From: Nipponacmea schrenckii
Taxonomy: Eukaryota > Mollusca > Gastropoda > Lottiidae
Direction: 5' to 3'
Assembly: GCA_030562195.1 (NCBI GenBank)
Contig: JAUJPP010000003.1
Location: 42,538,602-42,602,601, forward strand
DNA: 64,000 bases
A program made the position numbers and the translations under genes. The notes below the pieces were generated by a model. The model ran no database searches. It worked only from the letters and a program-made list of their open reading frames with translations, and had not been told where the DNA came from. Positions 40,654 through 50,783 of this stretch are shown here, piece after piece. Position 1 is the stretch's first letter. Each line of letters opens with the position of its first letter.

Positions 40654-42695
40654 AATATCGCTTTGCATTTTTTTATTTAATGGCTTTATCTTTCTCCAGA
40701 AGTAGATAATTTCCTATCAATTGATGCATACTTCAACTCGTAGCATAGTCTCTTCATAGGCCAGTGCTTCTATTGGAGAGCATCTCTAATAACACCCTTA
40801 ACTAGAAAATAAACCGTTCTCGGAACGGTACGGATGAATTTTGTGTAATTCAAACGGTCGAGCGTTCTCAGAACGGTTCCGATTCTGGTCCACCTCAAAG
40901 AGGAATAAGTAATGAGTAATGAAGAACATTAAATAAAAAAGGCATTCCGCTTCCATATATTATTCCGGATTTTCACAATCCGAACAATATTGCTACCCAA
41001 TGTAATACCTCTCGTTGTGGTACCTGCACATATTATTGTCTTCAAAAAGGATCTTATCATTGTCTACAAAAGAATTAAGAATATAATATCCGTCTTCTTA
41101 ATACTTTTATTGTCAAACTTTTTTCTGTTCTGCTAATTTCAGATAATCTACAGTTTAAAGTAGCCTACAGAAGCTGGGTTTTCGAACATTCAATTATTAA
41201 AGCACATTTTTTTTTTACTCAAACCGAACTTAAAACTTACACCTCCTGTGTCTGTGTTTTCGTAACTTTGTCATTACTCCCTAACGACGGCGCTGGTTAT
41301 GTCCATCACGTTAATCATTCATTTTGTTTAGAACGTAAAGGGGAAGTAACTCGTTTGAAGCTGGATACACTGTGCCTCGAATAAGTATTGTGGTTTATTC
41401 AACGTTTTTTGTTTATTTAATTCCACTGATGTCTATTTCGTACATTTCATGAACACGCTTAGTTAGTGCGAATTGAGCATTGAAACAGAGCATTAAACTT
41501 TGTATAAATAGTTATAAGAAGATCTGGTGTAGATCCTAAGCAGCTAGTGGATTTCAGCATTATAATACATCCATCTGGAGAGATTTACAAGATAAATAAT
41601 TAATCCAAAGAGTTCAAAGCCATAACTTTAGGCATTAAGGGGATCTAGTCTACCATGGATAAGATTTTAATTCTTCAAGCAGTCACATGTTAAGTAATTT
41701 ATCCTGAAGGTGCAAAGGTATATGACGAACCTCAGCTTTAGAATTGTAGTTGGCAAGGAAAGGTAATATATAGACTGCTCTAGATATAGACCGGCAGCCA
41801 GTAGCAGTTTGGTCAAACGAACTCGGTACCAATAGTAGAGATTGATGGGGCATATAGTGAACTGAACGTCTGCTGCGTTTGTTACCTGGGGACTGAGAAA
41901 TAAGACAGATAAAACAAATACCGATACCACAAACAGTGTATAATTCCAGGGTAATTCAGACTTGGTTAAAAATGGATCACGCCAGACACATCGCCTGCTG
42001 CATGGACCTCGCCCCCTCCTAGCTTTTGCTCTAATACAACTGTTTGAGATTGATCCATCCAGAAACTTTACCTAAATATTTGCATTTGTTGAATCTCAAA
42101 CGTTCTTTAATTTGATGAAAGGGTTTTTTAGTCACTGCCCTTGACTGAGCACTAAAATAAAATAGTAGGCTACCTAGAGTAGAAAAACAGCTACCCGAAA
42201 CCTTGAAAGCCATACGTGTATTTTGACATGCAAGATCTTGGACAACTTCATTATAAGATTTATTGCCTTCGATTTAGTTAAAATTACTTAAATTGCCATG
42301 ATGATTATGATGTGAATGAAACAAACAGGTTTAAGCGCCATATAAGTTGACGATTTACATAAAACCGAGCCTTGTTTGATAAGATATCAGATTAAGTGTG
42401 AAGTTGGTTGTAAATATAGGAATACGAGCTCGAAGTTTAGTCTCCAAAAATAATTATTAGATTGATGGTAAACCCGTCTCCAGCTAAGCCTTTATGTGAC
42501 CAAATGAAATACAACGTGTATATTGTCACCCACAAACAAATTGCCGTTTTGCCTCGTGTTGTTATTAAAACAAAGTTGCCAATCGGCGCATATAACCTTT
42601 GTTAATCTGGGTTTATACTTTTTACACCGTCAAACGCCGTTAAACGCCGTAAAAAGTAACGCTGGTTAGCGGCGTAAAATTCCAGACCTAACTGG
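40602..42695 (+). repeat. 2.09-kb tandem duplication, unit 1
   Basis: This unit starts inside the Penelope fragment (TGAGTAATATCC) and ends inside the Harbinger-like element (CCTAACTGG). It is followed immediately by unit 2. It contains the Penelope 3' remnant, hairpin-forming words (CCGTTCTCGGAACGG at about 40818, CGTTCTCAGAACG at about 40864), core remnants of the 160-bp family at 42090-42300, a mini-copy of that family at 42490-42600 and the first 87 bp of the Harbinger-like element from 42609. Confidence 0.93.
42490..42600 (+). mobile_element. Internally deleted mini-copy of the 160-bp element family (twin at 44584-44694)
   Basis: The left end TTTATGTGACCAAATGAAATAC with GTGTATATTGTCACCCAC matches the left end of the elements at 34809 and 36331. 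The right end TTGCCAATCGGCGCATATAACCTTTG matches their right end. The core repeats are missing. A second copy lies at 44584-44694 because of the tandem duplication. Confidence 0.6.
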
Positions 42696-44789
42696 AGTAA
42701 TATCCTTGTACATGGTAGATTAGATCCCCTTGCATTGTCTCCCTGAAATATCGCTTTGCATTTTTTTATTTAATGGCTTTATCTTTCTCCAGAAGTAGAT
42801 AATTTCCTATCAATTGATGCATACTTCAACTCGTAGCATAGTCTCTTCATAGGCCAGTGCTTCTATTGGAGAGCATCTCTAATAACACCCTTAACTAGAA
42901 AATAAACCGTTCTCGGAACGGTACGGATGAATTTTGTGTAATTCAAACGGTCGAGCGTTCTCAGAACGGTTCCGATTCTGGTCCACCTCAAAGAGGAATA
43001 AGTAATGAGTAATGAAGAACATTAAATAAAAAAGGCATTCCGCTTCCATATATTATTCCGGATTTTCACAATCCGAACAATATTGCTACCCAATGTAATA
43101 CCTCTCGTTGTGGTACCTGCACATATTATTGTCTTCAAAAAGGATCTTATCATTGTCTACAAAAGAATTAAGAATATAATATCCGTCTTCTTAATACTTT
43201 TATTGTCAAACTTTTTTCTGTTCTGCTAATTTCAGATAATCTACAGTTTAAAGTAGCCTACAGAAGCTGGGTTTTCGAACATTCAATTATTAAAGCACAT
43301 TTTTTTTTTACTCAAACCGAACTTAAAACTTACACCTCCTGTGTCTGTGTTTTCGTAACTTTGTCATTACTCCCTAACGACGGCGCTGGTTATGTCCATC
43401 ACGTTAATCATTCATTTTGTTTAGAACGTAAAGGGGAAGTAACTCGTTTGAAGCTGGATACACTGTGCCTCGAATAAGTATTGTGGTTTATTCAACGTTT
43501 TTTGTTTATTTAATTCCACTGATGTCTATTTCGTGACATTTCATGAACACGCTTAGTTAGTGCGAATTGAGCATTGAAACAGAGCATTAAACTTTGTATA
43601 AATAGTTATAAGAAGATCTGGTGTAGATCCTAAGCAGCTAGTGGATTTCAGCATTATAATACATCCATCTGGAGAGATTTACAAGATAAATAATTAATCC
43701 AAAGAGTTCAAAGCCATAACTTTAGGCATTAAGGGGATCTAGTCTACCATGGATAAGATTTTAATTCTTCAAGCAGTCACATGTTAAGTAATTTATCCTG
43801 AAGGTGCAAAGGTATATGACGAACCTCAGCTTTAGAATTGTAGTTGGCAAGGAAAGGTAATATATAGACTGCTCTAGATATAGACCGGCAGCCAGTAGCA
43901 GTTTGGTCAAACGAACTCGGTACCAATAGTAGAGATTGATGGGGCATATAGTGAACTGAACGTCTGCTGCGTTTGTTACCTGGGGACTGAGAAATAAGAC
44001 AGATAAAACAAATACCGATACCACAAACAGTGTATAATTCCAGGGTAATTCAGACTTGGTTAAAAATGGATCACGCCAGACACATCGCCTGCTGCATGGA
44101 CCTCGCCCCCTCCTAGCTTTTGCTCTAATACAACTGTTTGAGATTGATCCATCCAGAAACTTTACCTAAATATTTGCATTTGTTGAATCTCAAACGTTCT
44201 TTAATTTGATGAAAGGGTTTTTTAGTCACTGCCCTTGACTGAGCACTAAAATAAAATAGTAGGCTACCTAGAGTAGAAAAACAGCTACCCGAAACCTTGA
44301 AAGCCATACGTGTATTTTGACATGCAAGATCTTGGACAACTTCATTATAAGATTTATTGCCTTCGATTTAGTTAAAATTACTTAAATTGCCATGATGATT
44401 ATGATGTGAATGAAACAAACAGGTTTAAGCGCCATATAAGTTGACGATTTACATAAAACCGAGCCTTGTTTGATAAGATATCAGATTAAGTGTGAAGTTG
44501 GTTGTAAATATAGGAATACGAGCTCGAAGTTTAGTCTCCAAAAATAATTATTAGATTGATGGTAAACCCGTCTCCAGCTAAGCCTTTATGTGACCAAATG
44601 AAATATAACGTGTATATTGTCACCCACAAACAAATTGCCGTTTTGCCTCGTGTTGTTATTAAAACAAAGTTGCCAATCGGCGCATATAACCTTTGTTAAT
44701 CTGGGTTTATACTTTTTACACCGTCAAACGCCGTTAAACGCCGTAAAAAGTAACGCTGGTTAGCGGCGTAAAATTCCAGACCTAACTGG
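42696..44789 (+). repeat. 2.09-kb tandem duplication, unit 2
   Basis: This unit is nearly identical to 40602-42695; the differences I saw are an early T/G substitution (CCCTTTCATT versus CCCTTGCATT), one inserted base near 43533 (TCGTGACATTT versus TCGTACATTT), and a C/T change near 44605. Unit 2 continues into the complete Harbinger-like element, so the right breakpoint lies at CCTAACTGG. Open frames inside (minus strand 43761-44024 and 44125-44307, with twins in unit 1) do not resemble known proteins. Confidence 0.93.
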
Positions 44790-45375
44790 CCGTAAGTGTA
44801 AACACACGAGCGTAAACGCACGCTAACGCCCGCATGCGCCGACCTTTCTCAATTCATAAACTATGAAATTACATAACTGATAGAGATAACCATGGTAAGA
44901 ATCGTAGTTTAGTGCCATCGATGTTCATTAATACACTTATAATTATAAAAAATGTCCAGGAAAATCCATACTTACCCAACGTCTCGCAAATGGTTCGCCA
45001 GATATTTTCCTTCTTCTTCTGGTCTTTAAAATCAGACCGGGTTGTCGCGTACAAACACTTAAATTTTTCAACCTCACTTATCAACCTCTGATCTGTGTTA
45101 TCAATGTTGTCCATGTTTGAAGAAAAGATCAAAATCACTCCTTGTCTGTGTTGTACAATAGCTACCTTTGATTGGTTGAATTGCCGGCGTTTGCTAGCAT
45201 AAACGCTGGGAAGTTCAACACAGTTGAACTCTGGAAAAACTTACGCCGTTATAAAGGGTGTCTCGCTGGCGATATAAGTATAAATCGATGCGCTATAGAA
45301 CGCCGGCAAACGCCGTATCCCAGATTCCAGCTTATAAAAGCGTTTTACGGCGTTAAACACCGTAAGTATAAACCC
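44703..45375. mobile_element. PIF/Harbinger-like non-autonomous element with MADF exon
   Basis: The terminal inverted repeat GGGTTTATACTT occurs at 44703 and its inverse AAGTATAAACCC at 45364-45375. Subterminal GCGTTTACGGCG-like words recur in both orientations. Inside, on the minus strand, lies the first exon of a MADF-domain protein (45114-44976). PIF/Harbinger elements often encode a Myb/SANT or MADF-type DNA-binding protein together with a transposase. No transposase is present here, and I could not confirm a target-site duplication. Confidence 0.68.
44976..45114 (-). pseudogene. MADF (Myb/SANT-like) first-exon fragment
   Basis: It begins at an ATG and encodes MDNIDNTDQRLISEVEKFKC, then LYATT, FKDQKKKENIWRTICETLG. 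This is the MADF signature (LI-x-EVE, LY, Trp in ENIW). A good splice donor (GTAAGT) follows at 44975-44970, yet the element ends about 270 bp further on with no second exon, so the gene is truncated. It probably derives from the DNA-binding partner gene of a Harbinger-type transposon. Confidence 0.7.
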
Positions 45376-45420
45376 ACCTTTAGAAATTCTTATTTACGGA
45401 TGGATAGAGCCTCTGTTTGT

Positions 45421-45720
45421 AAAGATAGCTTGCTAGGCAAGGTAATATACGACCACTGGCAGCATTGATTTTGAATGAAAAAAAAATAAAATATTTAATC
45501 TTTATTCATATACTTTGTTTCTAGGGTGATAAATGTACAATATTTCTAAATATCATTAAAATCTGTAAAGAATTGTACTTCATAACATGGGCAATATTTC
45601 ATATTAAATATTTTGCGATATTTCTTATTTTTAATAGTGCTCATCCTTGGATAAGAATTTCAGCAAGTTCAGCAATTACTAAATAGATTGGATATTGTGG
45701 GTTTCATCTTCAGAAGAAGT
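45421..45720 (-). repeat. Inverted, degenerate copy of the 160-bp element family
   Basis: Read on the minus strand it ends with CAGTGGTCGTATATTACCTTG and a GCAAGCTATCTT tail (plus 45424-45465), the same 3' end as copies 1 and 4. Upstream core words such as ACAATTCTTTACAGATTTTAATGA are recognisable near 45550-45580. The left end was not found. Confidence 0.6.
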
Positions 45721-46017
45721 TTTCAATTTTCTGTGAACATGTATATACATTTTACTTAGTTATGTTTTTCTTCTCGACACTCACAAATCTTATGGTAGAT
45801 TAGAAATAATAATGACAAATCTGTTATCAGTAGATGTGTCTATATCATTAATATTGGGTAAGATATAAAATATAATCATGTGCCAGTGCATTTTAGTGAA
45901 TATTAAAGTGTTATTTCCATCAACCTTATTGAGGAGTCATATTCATATTTTGTTTTTGTGTAAGTTGTTATCGTTTTATTAAATATATCATATTATAAAC
46001 TTTAAAAGTGTGCTAAT

Positions 46018-46329
46018 ATGGAATTCCGATCTAATTGGGACTTTCAAAGAAGAAGACATTTTCATCGTCAGCCCCGTTATTATGAGAGACATCCAGCACA
46101 GTTTCAGCATCATCAGCAGCAGCAACGGTATTATAGGCCCCATCCTAATTATCGACCAAATGTCCAACAGTTACATCATAGACAACGACATGACACCAAT
46201 CCATTTGTGAAGATGTTGTTCCAAATTATCCAATGTCTCCATCATGCTTCGATAATATCAAAGCAAGTCAATGGTTCACCAACTCGTGGGTTTTCGTATA
46301 AAATAAATGATCTAAACCGGTTTGTATAA
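46018..46329 (+). pseudogene. His/Gln/Arg-rich ORF1-like segment
   Basis: A 103-codon frame from ATG is rich in His, Gln, Arg and Tyr (RRRHFHRQPRYYERHP, HHQQQQRYYRPHP). It is followed by readable but frame-shifted sequence with MVNKSWATNVAMALKW and then ATKIHLIKSKDISESDLNKF (46413-46673). It looks like a basic nucleic-acid-binding ORF1 of a retroelement. I recognise no named family. The frame breaks support a dead copy. Confidence 0.5.
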
Positions 46330-46412
46330 CCAGCTCTGAAAACCCCCCAGATTTCCTCGGCTATCGAGATGGTTAATAAATCATGGGCAACAAATGTGGC
46401 AATGGCACTTAA

Positions 46413-46673
46413 GTGGATCACTATGATTCACAGCTGGCCACCAAAATTCACTTGATCAAATCAAAAGATATTTCTGAATCAGACCTAAACAAATTTTCTG
46501 CGGAAGCTATCAATTGGGCAAGAAAGTCATATCGTCGACTTCGAAAAGAAACATTAGATCAGTATGCGCGAATCATTGATAGTTTGAAATTTAGAAGTGT
46601 GGTAGAGTATATGGATATCCCTCGTATTTTCACCACCAACCAAGCAGCCCACCAAGTTAACAGCACGAATTGA
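46413..46673 (+). pseudogene. Helical ORF fragment of the retroelement
   Basis: An 86-codon frame encodes charged, helix-rich sequence (DLNKFSAEAINWARKSYRRL, RKETLDQYARIIDSL). It lies between the basic ORF and the SGNH-like ORF and is probably the C-terminal continuation of ORF1 after a frameshift. No domain is recognised. Confidence 0.45.
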
Positions 46674-46891
46674 TACACCTAAACGAAAACAAAGTACCAT
46701 CACCAGAATCATTGCCAAGTACATCACACGCCAAATAAAAGACTGAACCATCACGTTGTGCCCGCTAACTCTCCGAGTCCTTTGCCTCCGTCCTCACCTA
46801 ACAGATTCGCACTTCCACCGTCAACAGATCCAGTCCTAGATCAAACCCTGAAACCCCGATAACAGCACGTACTACCCGTCGCCGCCTCAGT

Positions 46892-47447
46892 TTGGGTAAT
46901 TTACCAACATCCAACAAACCAAGACGTCATAATAACCAAGTCGATAAAACCAAATGGTCACTACCGGAGTTTGTGAAGCCCACTGTTATAATAGGTTCGT
47001 CAAATATTAGTAACATCCCCCTAGTTAATCCTGACACACAGGCTGAGTCGTATCCTGGTGCACGTATTCAGCACATCCCCTTCTTTCTAAAATATCCCCA
47101 TCTACAGTTCAGAAATATTATTCCATATTGGTCTAAACAACAGAGAAGATTCCGGTGAGTCCATGCATAAGAAGATGATGGACTTAGTTCAGCTAGCCAA
47201 AACCAAGTTCCCAACAGCCGCTTTATTCATTACACAGATTCCATTCTCCAAAGGACTTCAACCTTCCCATCCTCAAGCAGCCACCAACCTCAGAAGATTT
47301 AATGATTTATTGTACCATAAACCCTCTATCCTCGCTAAAACTATTCCCCGTTTCAATGGAATGATTGGTGTCTTTTCGGACCACATCCACTGGATGGCCC
47401 CCTCTGCCAAAGCTATTTATTTACAATGGGTCTCCCATTTAAACTAA
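46892..47447 (+). pseudogene. SGNH/GDSL hydrolase-like domain, frameshifted
   Basis: Two frames join across one shift near 47135-47160. The order of motifs fits the SGNH fold: block I-like VIIGSSNIS followed by PGARIQHI; a block III-like GLNNRED, read across the shift at about 47133-47151; and block V-like SDHIHWM near the end. Ser and the DxxH motif are visible. SGNH domains occur in some retroelements (CR1-type LINEs, DIRS/Ngaro-group elements). The frameshift indicates a defunct copy. Enzymatic activity is only inferred. Confidence 0.62.
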
Positions 47448-47542
47448 ATGCGGAGGGAAACACTGTAACACTAGACCAGACCATCGTGAATCTGAGCTCG
47501 TGTAACCTTTCTCCCCTTTAAGAAAGAGTTTTAGATAAAGGG

Positions 47543-48390
47543 TTGACTTTCATCCCTTCATCTAAACCTCTTTCACGTGAACCAATTTTGTCATCGATTG
47601 AACACGTCAATAGGACTTTTAAACTAAATTATTTTTTCCGCGAAAGACTTGGTAGAGGAAAACGAACTCGGTTTATAGAGAAATCTGGATGGAATCCACC
47701 AGACACCGCGATTGACCATAATATTTTGAGTAAATGCGACAATCTATACGAAGAAGTTTCCCGTTTACCACTGGTAAATGAGAAGAATAACCTTACCAAT
47801 TTTGAGCGTTCTGTTTTAAATATTCTAAAAAAGTGATCAGACTATAATTATTCGAAAAAGTGACAAGGGCAATTGCTGTGTCATTCAAAACCGCGTTGAC
47901 TATATTTTTGAATGAGAAAAACAACTAAGTAATTCAAATCACTACCGCAAATTGGACCAACCTATTTTTATGGAAACAGTGATAAAGATTAATGATATTT
48001 TGAAAATTCTAGTAGGAAAATCCTTCATATCCGATTCTCAGTTTGACTATCTTTGTGCAAAACATGAAGTTCTGCTACGTCACATTTATAAAATTACCAA
48101 AAATTCATAAAAATCCAGAATCCGAAGGGTGCGTCGCATACACAGTACCCAAAGGCAGACCCATCATTTCTGACTGTGCAAGCGAATCATACCAAGTTTC
48201 CGAATATATTGATCATTTCTTACTGCCATTGGCTTGTAAACATCCTTCTTATCTTAAAGATACCACCGATTTTATAGAAAAATTCGAAAATGAGATATTC
48301 CAGACAATGCGCTATTTATCTCGTTAGATGTAACAAGTATGTATACGAATATTGATAACAAATCGGGATAAGACTCTGTACAAAAAGACT
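47543..48390 (+). pseudogene. Penelope-like reverse transcriptase, N-terminal half
   Basis: In order: a frame to 47836 (ERLGRGKRTRFIEKSGWNPP, TNFERSVLNILKK); then, shifted, IIIRKSDKGNCCVIQNRVDY, matching the ADKG-type block before the RT core; then LPKIHKNPE and GRPIISDCASESYQVSEYID followed by HPSYLKDTTDFIEKF; and finally motif A, LFISLDVTSMYTNID, at about 48312-48357. LPKIHK, GRPI and DVTSxYTNI are hallmark words of Penelope-like RTs. At least four frameshifts or stops are present. Everything after motif A, including the catalytic YADD box, is missing. Confidence 0.82.
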
Positions 48391-48428
48391 TTCTTAGAAA
48401 TCCATGTTCTGACCGTCCAGACGGGTGT

Positions 48429-48594
48429 CTATAAAACGAAGACCGAAGATGGAAGACCTCTATAAAACGAAGACCCAACTATAAAACGAAGACCCACTCT
48501 ACTATAAAACGAAGACCCAACTATAAAACGAAGACCCACTCAACTATAACATGAAGACCCAACTATAAAACGAAGACCCACTCTACTTTAACTA
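48429..48594 (+). repeat. Minisatellite, ~20-21 bp unit
   Basis: The unit is close to CTATAAAACGAAGACCCAA, alternating with a CTCTA/CTCAA spacer variant, in about seven copies. One copy has ATAACATG in place of ATAAAACG. It begins where the Penelope RT homology ends. Confidence 0.85.
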
Positions 48595-49461
48595 TCTGAT
48601 ACAAGATTTAAAGTGATACATTACTTAGGATTGCTGTATTTTTCTGATTATGATTATGTCGATTAGACCTTTTCTTTCTAGATGCCACCCGTGTAATACA
48701 GAATACAATTGAAGTGAATCAGGACAAAGGGTTTAGAAAATGTTAAATAGAGCTAGTCATTGTGGCATAAAATGAAGTATAAACAAATTTTCCTTCAATG
48801 TTATCTTTAATTGTATTTTTAATCTAATCTCGGAATCATTACTTTATGTAATAACAGAAATGTGAAGGAAAATGTACTACATGTATGTTCTCTTCTTGTG
48901 ACCTTAGCCAGTGCTTCCATAGGACAGTATCTTCTATAACACCCAATACTATTAGATCGACAATATCAGGAATAAACTTTTTCTGTGTGCATCAATCATA
49001 CACCTAAAATTGAAGGGTGTCGGATCGATCAGCTCAAAAAAGGCCTCTTGAAATTGAAATTGACTGAAAATCGCCACAACCTTAGTTTTTCAGCCTTGCT
49101 ACTTAGTTGGCGTCATTTTCTAGCTATCTGTCAATTTATTATTATAAAGCATTCCGATGGGCTTGATTTGCTAAGATATTTTACAATATTTTGTTTCGGT
49201 ATATGATTAAAGCTTGGCGGCTTGGCAACTGACTAGAAATGAAGACGGAATTTGATCAATAAAATAGAAGTAATCAAGTGGTGGTTTTACTTTGTGTTAA
49301 TTGATGAATTTTTATGAGTATTATTTATATATCAATGTCTTGTAGTCTCGGAGGCCATATAATTCTGAATGCATTTACATATATAGATGTCTGTATAATT
49401 ATAATATAATATGAAGATGTATCAGAATTGTGAATACTAAATCTTAATCTAGACTGAAAAC
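48595..49461. other. Gene-free stretch between minisatellite and gene C
   Basis: This is mostly AT-rich sequence. The segment at 48905-48945 (GCCAGTGCTTCCATAGGACA) resembles 40757-40800 in the Penelope-associated repeat, so it is probably another remnant. The promoter of gene C should lie near the right end, but no clear element was recognised. Confidence 0.5.
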
Positions 49462-50202
49462 ATGTTTTTCAGTGAAATTATGATGTTAGTGATTTTAGCA
49501 CATTTGCGATGTAACGCCAGTTCTGATATGTGTAGTATGAAACTTCATCGTTGTGAGAACGTCAGGGACGATCGTCTCTCTAATACCACCGACCAAAACG
49601 TCTTGTGCTCTTCTTACAAACTATACATCAAGTGCTTGGAAGATTCTCTGAAATCGTGTTCTAATCAACGGTTTATTCTCAAATCCATTTCATTCTACCG
49701 AAATAAACTCAACTTTACTTGTAAAGCAGATAATAAAGGATGTGATGAAATTTTGAACACTTGTGAACAAATTGCTAAATATAATGTTAAGTATGAATCT
49801 ACTGTTGATTGTCCTAACTTTCTGGAATATATTGTATGTGTATCAGATGAAAATTGTTCTGTTGGAAGACTGGATGATATGTTAGATATCACCGACGAAT
49901 ATTGCAGTGAGAACTTGACCTTCCGTAGTAGTAGGAATTGCTCAAGCTGTTTTTCACCAAGCAGGAATTTTTTGTCTAATGTTAACTTGCTGAATAATCC
50001 AAAAACATGGTGTGAGTACTTTGATACACATCTAAATGTACAGGGTGAACTGAATCTTAAGTCTGCTATACGAAAGCGTATTAGAGATTTTTGTCATAAA
50101 TGGACATTAAAAATAAACAGTGAAAACAGTAGCACTCATTTTCGTATTAGTGAATTATTAGTTATGTGGTCGGTAGTTCTTACCTATGTCTTTCACCAAT
50201 AG
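49462..50202 (+). CDS. Gene C: cysteine-rich secreted/GPI-type protein, intronless, 246 aa
   Basis: A single uninterrupted frame runs from ATG (an in-frame alternative ATG lies six codons later). Residues ~1-21 form a signal peptide (EIMMLVILAHLRCNASS). The mature part has two copies of one cysteine pattern: C24-x6-C31-x17-C49-x8-C58-x7-C66 and C94-x6-C101-x15-C117-x8-C126-x5-C132, with an aromatic residue in the x8 loop of each (SYKLYIK, NFLEYIV). A third, looser cysteine region follows (~150-220). The last ~17 residues are hydrophobic (ELLVMWSVVLTYVF), as in a GPI-anchor signal or a tail anchor. The spacing recalls T20D4.11/DUF19-type cysteine domains of invertebrates, but I cannot assign the family. 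Several N-x-S/T sites support secretion. Function unknown. Confidence 0.75.
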   Translation: MFFSEIMMLVILAHLRCNASSDMCSMKLHRCENVRDDRLSNTTDQNVLCSSYKLYIKCLEDSLKSCSNQRFILKSISFYRNKLNFTCKADNKGCDEILNTCEQIAKYNVKYESTVDCPNFLEYIVCVSDENCSVGRLDDMLDITDEYCSENLTFRSSRNCSSCFSPSRNFLSNVNLLNNPKTWCEYFDTHLNVQGELNLKSAIRKRIRDFCHKWTLKINSENSSTHFRISELLVMWSVVLTYVFHQ

Positions 50203-50783
50203 TACCATGCAAAAAGTAATAATCTTGCTCTCTTATTCGCTTTTGTATTATTGTTTTTAATCTTTTCCAATTAATATCAGTTATTAAAACTTGATTTGCG
50301 TTTGTTAGTAAATATAATTGGACCAAATATAAACCAACCAACAAATTTGGGACAAAAATCCGACGGAGGTCTGGCTACATTACAGTGATGGACAACGATG
50401 ATTAACGATGAAGAATTTCTTATTGTTACACCACAGTCTTCTTGTTGTTAATGACATACATCTTTATTATCTTGCTTGTCCAGTTCGGTAGATACATGTC
50501 TTTAAATGGCAAAAATGATCTTGATAATCACGTCTTTCATAAAATTTGTATTATTTATGATCGGTTGTCATAAACATCAAAATGTCTGAATTTAGAAAAT
50601 CAGGTACAATTAAAGCGACACGACAAGTTAAATCTGTCAATCAGATCACATATGGTCATAAACTTCATCCATAGGTAATAATTCTTATAGCTAACAAAGT
50701 GTGTATATTGGACCGAAGATACTACCAGTTGCGAGAGCGTTGGTCTAGATACGCTTTGTCTTTCTGTGCGTTAATTGTTAGTG
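50203..50783. other. Intergenic gap between genes C and D
   Basis: About 580 bp separate the gene C stop from the gene D start, on the same strand. It should hold the 3' end of C (ATTAAA near 50283 is a weak polyadenylation candidate) and the promoter of D. No repeat was recognised. Confidence 0.5.

Larger units (their letters stand above)
46018..48430 (+). mobile_element. Degenerate retroelement: basic ORF1, SGNH hydrolase-like ORF and Penelope-type RT N-terminal part
   Basis: Consecutive plus-strand frames appear to belong to one decayed element. They are a His/Gln/Arg-rich ORF (46018-46329), a helical ORF fragment (46413-46673), an SGNH-hydrolase-like ORF (46892-47447), and a Penelope-type reverse transcriptase N-terminal half (47543 to about 48390) that stops shortly after motif A. 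Several frameshifts and stops separate them. The RT breaks off just before a minisatellite. The 3' half of a similar RT lies elsewhere, at 40330. That these parts form a single element is inference from order and strand. Confidence 0.7.

Noticed and set aside
40800..40885. Palindromic words (CCGTTCTCGGAACGG) as possible operator or hormone-response-like sites.
   Set aside because: They lie in a Penelope-associated repeat and are copied by the tandem duplication; nothing links them to regulation of a gene.
41667..41930. Minus-strand frame with a signal-peptide-like start (VSVFVLSVLFLSPQ), twin at 43761-44024.
   Set aside because: The apparent start is GTG rather than ATG, it has no recognised domain, and it lies within a transposon-derived tandem duplication. 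A GTAACA donor-like site follows the hydrophobic part, but no matching exon was found.
42031..42213. Minus-strand ATG frame with a moderately hydrophobic N-terminus (twin at 44125-44307).
   Set aside because: It contains core remnants of the 160-bp repeat family and has no domain or splice partner; probably chance.
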